A DNA stretch of 52,101 bases from SAR86 cluster bacterium. GTDB lineage: Bacteria; Pseudomonadota; Gammaproteobacteria; Pseudomonadales; Pseudohongiellaceae. The stretch spans positions 69,751 to 121,851 of the forward strand of contig NVWI01000009.1 of NCBI GenBank assembly GCA_002746215.1, given 5' to 3'. The position numbers and the translations under genes are program-made. A model generated the notes under the pieces. It searched no databases and had not been told where the DNA came from. It was given only the letters and a program-made list of their open reading frames with translations. Of the stretch, positions 47,815 to 52,101 are shown piece by piece (within the stretch, counting starts at the first letter, position 1; each line of letters opens with the position of its first letter).

Positions 47815-48611
47815 GCCCTAAAACGACAAAAGTTTCTCCTATAGTTTCTGTAATAATGCCAAATTATAATTCTGTAGACTTTATCCAGACAGCTATTGAA
47901 AGCGTCCTTAGTCAAACGCATAAAAATTTAGAACTAATAATAATAGATGATTGCTCGAGTGATGATTCGCGATCTGTTATAGCTAAATTCTCGGCTCAGG
48001 ATTCGCGGATCATACCTATATATAAAGAGAGTAACGAGGGCGCTGCAATGAGCAGGAATGTTGCTCTTGATTTAGCGCAAGGTGATTACATTGCTTTTCT
48101 GGATTCTGACGATGTTTGGAGTTCTAATAAGCTTGAAACGCAGATAAGCTACATGTTGAAGCATAATTGTCGTTTTGTTTTTTCTTATTATGATGTGATT
48201 TCTAGTGCTGGACAGTATTGCTATACCCTCAAGGCACCTAAAATTGCCACGAGAAACAAACTTTTGTTCACGTGCTTTATTGGTTGTTCTTCGGTCGTTA
48301 TTGCCAGCTCTTTGGTAGGGAAAACACGACAAAGAGACATCGCTTGTAGAAACGACTATATGTTTTGGTTGGATATTCTTAAAGATGGCGAAGTGGGATA
48401 TTGTTGTCCGGGCGTATTCTCTTCTTATCGAAGAGGTTCAGGAATTTCATCAAATAAGTTGCGTAATTTTAAATTTTATTGTTATGTGATCATGAGTACT
48501 GCCCCGTATGGCGTACTCTTGCTCGGCATTACAACGCCGGTTTTTTTAGCTATTAATTTAGTTAAAAAAAGATTCCCGGATTTGTATAACAAAGTTATTA
48601 CTCAACTATAG
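47811..48611 (+). CDS. Glycosyltransferase family 2
   Basis: A 266-residue GT2 enzyme with the standard start VSVIMPNYNSVDFIQTAIES, LELIIIDDCSSDDSRSVIA and the DxD in YIAFLDSDDVWSSNKLETQI (about residues 87-106). A hydrophobic C-terminal stretch (YGVLLLGITTPVFLAINLV) is present. The ATG at 47811 overlaps the previous stop. A 90-base gap follows, the first noticeable gap since 46670-46701. Confidence 0.88.
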   Translation: MSPKTTKVSPIVSVIMPNYNSVDFIQTAIESVLSQTHKNLELIIIDDCSSDDSRSVIAKFSAQDSRIIPIYKESNEGAAMSRNVALDLAQGDYIAFLDSDDVWSSNKLETQISYMLKHNCRFVFSYYDVISSAGQYCYTLKAPKIATRNKLLFTCFIGCSSVVIASSLVGKTRQRDIACRNDYMFWLDILKDGEVGYCCPGVFSSYRRGSGISSNKLRNFKFYCYVIMSTAPYGVLLLGITTPVFLAINLVKKRFPDLYNKVITQL

Positions 48612-48701
48612 TACAGGTAAGCATAGGGCTTTCTAGTCGTGTGATGGAATATCCTTGCATAATGTAGGCTAATGTTTGACAGTAAAATAAAAGGTTTCTA
48701 A

Positions 48702-49391
48702 ATGGATCAGACCAGCAAACATGTATTGGTTATTTGTAGTTCAAATAGCGTCGGGAATGCCCTTGTTACAAGATTTCACTCTGAAGGCTGGACAGTTTCT
48801 CATTCTTCGCGAGCTGCGATAAGCGATGAAACCCATCATTTTTTAGACCTTGCATCCGACGAGAGTATCCTGGATTTTTGCGCCTCAATTAAAGCTGGTC
48901 TTCGGTTAGATGCTTTGGTGTTTCTATGCGGTATCTTAGGAAGCAAGTCGTTGGAGGAAAAAAGTTATTCAGATATTCTTGTAGATTTCAGTATTAACAC
49001 GATTTCTCAAATTAAAATTGTAAAAAGTCTCTTAAGTCATTTTAGTGATGATGGAAGAGTTATTTTTTTGAATTCAATTTCAGCATTTAATGGAAGTTAC
49101 GACTCTACATACGCGGCAAGTAAAGCGGCGGTTATTGGGTTCATTAAGTCTATGGCAAAGCATGGGCCAAAGACGGTTAGATTCAACGCTATCGCTTCCG
49201 GATTGATTGAAGATTCAAGCATGGCTAGACAGTTTACTGCGGAAGATTTTGATAGGCATAAATCTGAAACGCCTACTGGTCTGCATAATGATAGCTCAGA
49301 GATTGCTGATGTTATATTCGACATTTGTGGACCAAGTTGGAGAAATATGAACGGCCAAGTAATACATATTAATGGGGGGCGGTATGTCTAG
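48702..49391 (+). CDS. Short-chain dehydrogenase/reductase
   Basis: A 229-residue classical SDR. The Rossmann start is atypical (VLVICSSNSVGNALVTRFHS, lacking the third glycine of TGxxxGxG). It has the ALVFLCGILG strand (NNAG equivalent changed to CG), the catalytic Ser in FLNSISAFNG and YAASK, and the C-terminal NGQVIHINGG typical of FabG-like proteins. It lies near the end of the polysaccharide locus and may reduce a keto-sugar, but the substrate is unknown. Confidence 0.83.
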   Translation: MDQTSKHVLVICSSNSVGNALVTRFHSEGWTVSHSSRAAISDETHHFLDLASDESILDFCASIKAGLRLDALVFLCGILGSKSLEEKSYSDILVDFSINTISQIKIVKSLLSHFSDDGRVIFLNSISAFNGSYDSTYAASKAAVIGFIKSMAKHGPKTVRFNAIASGLIEDSSMARQFTAEDFDRHKSETPTGLHNDSSEIADVIFDICGPSWRNMNGQVIHINGGRYV

Positions 49392-49477
49392 AGAAAAGGT
49401 CCCGCATTGTTATTAGTTTTACACATATCAATTCTTATTATTATTGGTAGTGGTGTTGTTCCTCTTTAAACCTTGGG

Positions 49478-50608
49478 ATGAAAATATTAATTAATATGAA
49501 TGAAAAAGATCGAAACATACATGTAGCGGTTATTGGTGGAGGTATTTTTGGCTGTCTTATATCGACGGAGTTGGCCCGCAGAGGGTGCTCAGTTAATTTA
49601 TATGAAAGAAATTCTGAGATTATGATTGGAGCGTCCCTAAATAACCAGAACCGCTTGCATCTTGGGTACCACTATCCTCGAGATGATAATACTGCTCGGC
49701 AATGTATTAAAGGTTTCGATAGGTTTAAATCAGCGTTCTCGAATTGTATTTTGAGCGATTTCCACAATAACTATTATATCTCGGCAAGAGATTCAAAAGT
49801 TTCCATGCGCGAATATGAAACGTTTTGTCGTAGGGTAGGATTGCCGGTGTCTCCAGTTTCGGATACTTCCCCCGTAGAGGTGCGGAATGTAGTGGGTGGG
49901 TTATCTACAAATGAGGCGGTGTACGATAGCCGACTGTTGGCAAAAGAAATTAAACGCTTATTCTCTCAATCAAATGTCAACGTTTTTTGCAACCATGATA
50001 TAGCAGGTGTAAATAAGAGTGATTCAGGTAAGTTTATACTCAATTCAGGTGATGTTGACGTTGGCGCGTTTGATAAAGTAATTAATTGCACCTATGTAAA
50101 CTACAACAAATTCAATAAAGACTTAGGTCTCGAAGACCAATTACTACAATATGAATATACACTGGTTCCGATAATCAAATGGCTTGATTCGCCTATTGGA
50201 ATAACAATCATGGATGGAGATTTTATGACTGTGCTCCCATATGGTTTGTCAGATAACTCCTTGTTATATCATGTTAAACATACTGTAATTGAATCTGAAA
50301 TATCCCATAATTTAAATGAAGCCTGGCTTTCCAAATCTAGTTCTCCTGCGAATTACATTGATAAGAACCTTCATTTTAAAAAAATGTTAGAAGCTTGTGT
50401 CGAGTTTGTTCCCGAGCTTTCAACTGCAGAATTAGTAGGTTTTTTGGAGGGGCCAAGAGTTGTGTTTTCGGGCAATGACTCGACCGACGAGAGACCTTCG
50501 GTAATTAATACGCTTGACAAAGATGGGTTTTTCTCAGTCTTTTCTGGAAAAATTGATCATTCTATTTGGGTTGCTGATCAAGTTGCTGATTTAGTCATCG
50601 ATGACTAA
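49478..50608 (+). CDS. FAD-dependent oxidoreductase (DAO-like)
   Basis: A 376-residue flavoprotein with the N-terminal dinucleotide-binding motif VAVIGGGIFGCLISTELARR (about residues 15-34) and a second FAD-contact region SLNNQNRLHLGYHYPRDDN. The fold is that of the D-amino acid oxidase/GlpD superfamily. Its substrate is not recognisable. The start could be ATG 49478 or 49496. It ends just before a galE remnant. Such genes occur at polysaccharide loci, where they may oxidise a sugar or side group, but this is inference. Confidence 0.75.
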   Translation: MKILINMNEKDRNIHVAVIGGGIFGCLISTELARRGCSVNLYERNSEIMIGASLNNQNRLHLGYHYPRDDNTARQCIKGFDRFKSAFSNCILSDFHNNYYISARDSKVSMREYETFCRRVGLPVSPVSDTSPVEVRNVVGGLSTNEAVYDSRLLAKEIKRLFSQSNVNVFCNHDIAGVNKSDSGKFILNSGDVDVGAFDKVINCTYVNYNKFNKDLGLEDQLLQYEYTLVPIIKWLDSPIGITIMDGDFMTVLPYGLSDNSLLYHVKHTVIESEISHNLNEAWLSKSSSPANYIDKNLHFKKMLEACVEFVPELSTAELVGFLEGPRVVFSGNDSTDERPSVINTLDKDGFFSVFSGKIDHSIWVADQVADLVIDD

Positions 50609-50610
50609 AT

Positions 50611-50812
50611 TATTACGAAGTTAATGTTAGTGGTACTGTAAATTCATGTTGAAAAATAATGTTTATAACTTGATTTTTTCATCATCAGCTAATGTTTATA
50701 GTGCCGACAATGCATCGCCGATGAAAAAAGTCTATCCGGTTGGTGGCACTGTAAATCCTTATGGCACGACTAAGCATATTATTGAACGATTCTTGAAGGA
50801 ACTATGTGTTTC
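50611..50812 (+). pseudogene. galE: galE remnant, truncated on both sides
   Basis: A fragment of a UDP-glucose 4-epimerase-like SDR. From 50611 one frame reads YYEVNVSGTVN; then, in another frame from about 50646, MLKNNVYNLIFSSSANVYSA and VGGTVNPYGTTKHIIERFLK follow. These correspond to the middle of GalE (around E. coli residues 100-165), with the active-site Ser in SSSANVY and Tyr/Lys in YGTTK. The N-terminal half is missing and a frameshift lies near 50644. The right end is cut by the insertion sequence. It is not a copy of the intact galE at 33924, since the residues differ widely. Confidence 0.8.
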
Positions 50813-50884
50813 TGTAGACACCCCCGTTAGTGAGACAGGTTTAAATTGAAGTTTTCTAAGTTATTATTTACTTAGGAGACGAGT

Positions 50885-51151
50885 ATGAAGAAGACACGAT
50901 TTACGGAAACACAGATAGTTGGTGTATTAAAAGAAGTTGAGTCAGGCCTAAAGGTCGATGAGATTTGCCGTAAACACGGCATCAGTCCAGGCACTTACTA
51001 CAACTGGAAAAGTAAGTATGGCGGCATGGAAGCATCGGATGTTAAGAAGCTAAAAGAAGTGCAAGAAGAGAATGCAAAGCTCAAGCGCATGTTTGCTGAT
51101 TTGAGTTTAGAGAACTATGCGATAAAGGACTTGCTTGAAAAAAAGCTCTAA
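50885..51151 (+). CDS. IS3-family transposase OrfA
   Basis: An 88-residue DNA-binding subunit of the IS3 transposase: a helix-turn-helix (FTETQIVGVLKEVESGLKVD then EICRKHGISPGTYYNWKSKY) and a C-terminal leucine-zipper-like helix (VKKLKEVQEENAKLKRMFAD). It is of the IS407/IS51 kind. TTAGGAGA sits in front of the ATG. It ends a few bases after the slippery site, so most translation gives OrfA alone. Confidence 0.92.
   Translation: MKKTRFTETQIVGVLKEVESGLKVDEICRKHGISPGTYYNWKSKYGGMEASDVKKLKEVQEENAKLKRMFADLSLENYAIKDLLEKKL
51139..51145 (+). other. -1 programmed frameshift slippery site of the IS
   Basis: A AAA AAG (51139-51145) is the classic slippery heptamer, placed in the OrfA frame so that a shift by -1 leads into the OrfB frame. 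That frame is open from 51139 (KKALTTAERREAVG) after a stop at 51136-51138. It would yield the OrfAB fusion transposase. Confidence 0.8.
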
Positions 51152-51183
51152 CGACAGCTGAACGGCGCGAGGCTGTCGGACAC

Positions 51184-51999
51184 TTGCGAGACTTGGGACT
51201 GAGTATTGTCAGAGCATGTCGTGTTCTAAAGCTTCCCCGCGCCACTTTTTATCGTCAGCCTAAGGACTGGCGTAAAGCAGATTCTGAGGTGATTGATGGA
51301 CTCAATGAGATGCTACGTAAATCTCCTCAATCTGGTTTTTGGAAGTGTTATACCCGACTACGATTCAAAGGGGTTAAGTGGAATCATAAGCGAGTTTATC
51401 GTGTGTATTGCCTGATGGGGCTGAATTTAAAGCGCAGGGCTAAGAGAGTATTACCGAAGAGATATCCAAAGCCACTAGAAGTGATAAATTATCCAAACAA
51501 GCAATGGGCCTTGGATTTTATGTACGACACGCTTTATTGTGGAAAATCATTTAGAACATTGAACGTTATTGATGAAGGAACCAGGGAGTGTCTGGCGATA
51601 GAGGTTGATACCTCTCTTCCAGCACAGCGTGTAGTAAGAGTGCTTGAGCAGCTTAGAGAAGAACGTGGGCTTCCACACCAGATTCGAGTAGACAATGGCC
51701 CAGAACTTATTTCTGCAACACTGACAGATTGGTGCGAAGAGCATAATATTGAGCTGGCTTACATTAATCCTGGCAAACCGCAGCAAAATGGTTTTGTTGA
51801 GCGCTTTAATGGTTCGTTCAGGCGAGAGTTTTTAGATGTGTACCTGTTTGAAAACCTAAGACAGGTGCGAGATATGTCTTGGGTATGGCGTCTTGATTAC
51901 AATGATGAGAGGCCGCATGAAAGTCTGGGTGATCTGCCACCCAGTGTTTATCGGCAGAAACTATTAATGGAAAACTCTAATTTGGGGTTGTCTCATTAA
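51184..51999 (+). CDS. IS3-family transposase OrfB (integrase core)
   Basis: Catalytic part of the IS3 transposase, made as an OrfAB fusion by frameshifting or from the TTG at 51184 (271 residues). It has the HTH_21 region ATFYRQPKDWRKAD to RLRFKGVKWNHKRVYRVYC. The rve integrase core follows, with the three catalytic acids in ALDFMYDTL (Asp), IRVDNGPELIS (Asp) and VERFNGSFRREFLDVY (Glu). The terminal NDERPHESLGDLPPSVY is typical. The frame is intact, so the element may be active. Confidence 0.93.
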   Translation: MRDLGLSIVRACRVLKLPRATFYRQPKDWRKADSEVIDGLNEMLRKSPQSGFWKCYTRLRFKGVKWNHKRVYRVYCLMGLNLKRRAKRVLPKRYPKPLEVINYPNKQWALDFMYDTLYCGKSFRTLNVIDEGTRECLAIEVDTSLPAQRVVRVLEQLREERGLPHQIRVDNGPELISATLTDWCEEHNIELAYINPGKPQQNGFVERFNGSFRREFLDVYLFENLRQVRDMSWVWRLDYNDERPHESLGDLPPSVYRQKLLMENSNLGLSH

Positions 52000-52013
52000 T
52001 AGGGGGTTGCACA

Positions 52014-52101
52014 ACTGGACATAAAACATTATTGCCTTATTGCTGGGTAGTTGAGGTTCCATTGAATGAGAATGGCGAAGATAATCCCCATGTTCATATG
52101 A
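52014..52101 (+). other. Open frame at the right edge, gene cut by the window
   Basis: From 52014 the frame starting ACT-GGA-CAT is open to the end of the window and reads TGHKTLLPYCWVVEVPLNEN then GEDNPHVHM. The composition looks coding, and the His-Val-His near the end resembles a HUH-type motif, but 29 residues cannot establish a family. The frame also continues into the insertion sequence, so the true start is unknown. Confidence 0.3.

Larger units (their letters stand above)
50813..52013 (+). mobile_element. IS3-family insertion sequence (IS407-like group)
   Basis: A 1201-base element bounded by imperfect 25-base inverted repeats (50813-50837 and 51989-52013, 18 of 25 positions matching by hand; left end TGTAGACACCCCCG, right end complement TGTGCAACCCCC). 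It encodes OrfA and OrfB with a -1 frameshift signal between them. No target-site duplication is evident (left flank TTTC, right flank ACTG), so the ends may have changed after insertion. It interrupts the galE remnant at the right edge of the polysaccharide locus. Confidence 0.88.

Overview
The window is about 42-45 % GC by eye and comes from a gammaproteobacterium. The left 21 kb carries a housekeeping order well known from that class: dnaE-accA-tilS-pyrG-kdsA-eno-ftsB-ispD-ispF-truD-pcm-popT-nlpD-rpoS on the plus strand, then csp, fdxA and mutS on the minus strand, then recA-recX on the plus strand. fdxA between rpoS and mutS is a Pseudomonas-like arrangement. surE, which usually sits between truD and pcm, is missing. 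I cannot name the genus from the sequence alone.

Region by region: (1) 1-20990, conserved core genes for replication, fatty acid, CTP, Kdo and isoprenoid synthesis, cell division, stress response, mismatch repair and recombination. Several of these genes carry unusual in-frame repeats: an 18-bp minisatellite in ispD, 15-bp duplications in truD and popT, and a 26-bp perfect palindrome inside recX. (2) 20991-22910, an accessory strip of decaying toxin-antitoxin genes (hicAB with two frameshifts, an orphan AbrB-type antitoxin, an intact antitoxin beside a nonsense-mutated ParE/RelE toxin), with copies of the same palindrome scattered through it. (3) 22911-24129, a control module: an RfaH-type antiterminator gene, a fifth palindrome, a sigma70-like promoter, a perfect 11-bp ops element, then a MarR-type EPS-associated regulator. 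(4) 24130-50608, a long, AT-rich, all-plus-strand, tightly overlapping locus for a Wzx/Wzy-type surface polysaccharide. (5) 50611-52013, a galE remnant and an IS3-family insertion sequence that ends the locus. The last 88 bases hold the edge of another open frame.

How the genes work together: the polysaccharide locus encodes an unusually large SLBB outer-membrane exporter, a Wzz-like chain-length protein, a flippase and a polymerase. Its nucleotide-sugar enzymes are for GDP-mannose and its 4-keto-6-deoxy derivative, UDP-glucuronate, UDP-xylose, UDP-galactose and a CMP-nonulosonic acid (neuA-, neuB- and neuC-like genes followed by a free-standing CBS-domain protein). It also has two methyltransferases, about six candidate glycosyltransferases, a short-chain dehydrogenase and a flavin-dependent oxidoreductase. 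The predicted product is a sialic-acid-like, xylose- or glucuronate-containing, possibly methylated polysaccharide. No initiating phosphoglycosyltransferase, Wzc-type kinase or Wzb phosphatase is visible, so these must lie elsewhere or past the right edge. RfaH plus ops would let RNA polymerase read through this long operon, including a terminator-like hairpin between wzz and manC. Non-ATG starts are frequent (eno, ftsB, ispD, truD, manC, ugd, neuC, wzy and others).
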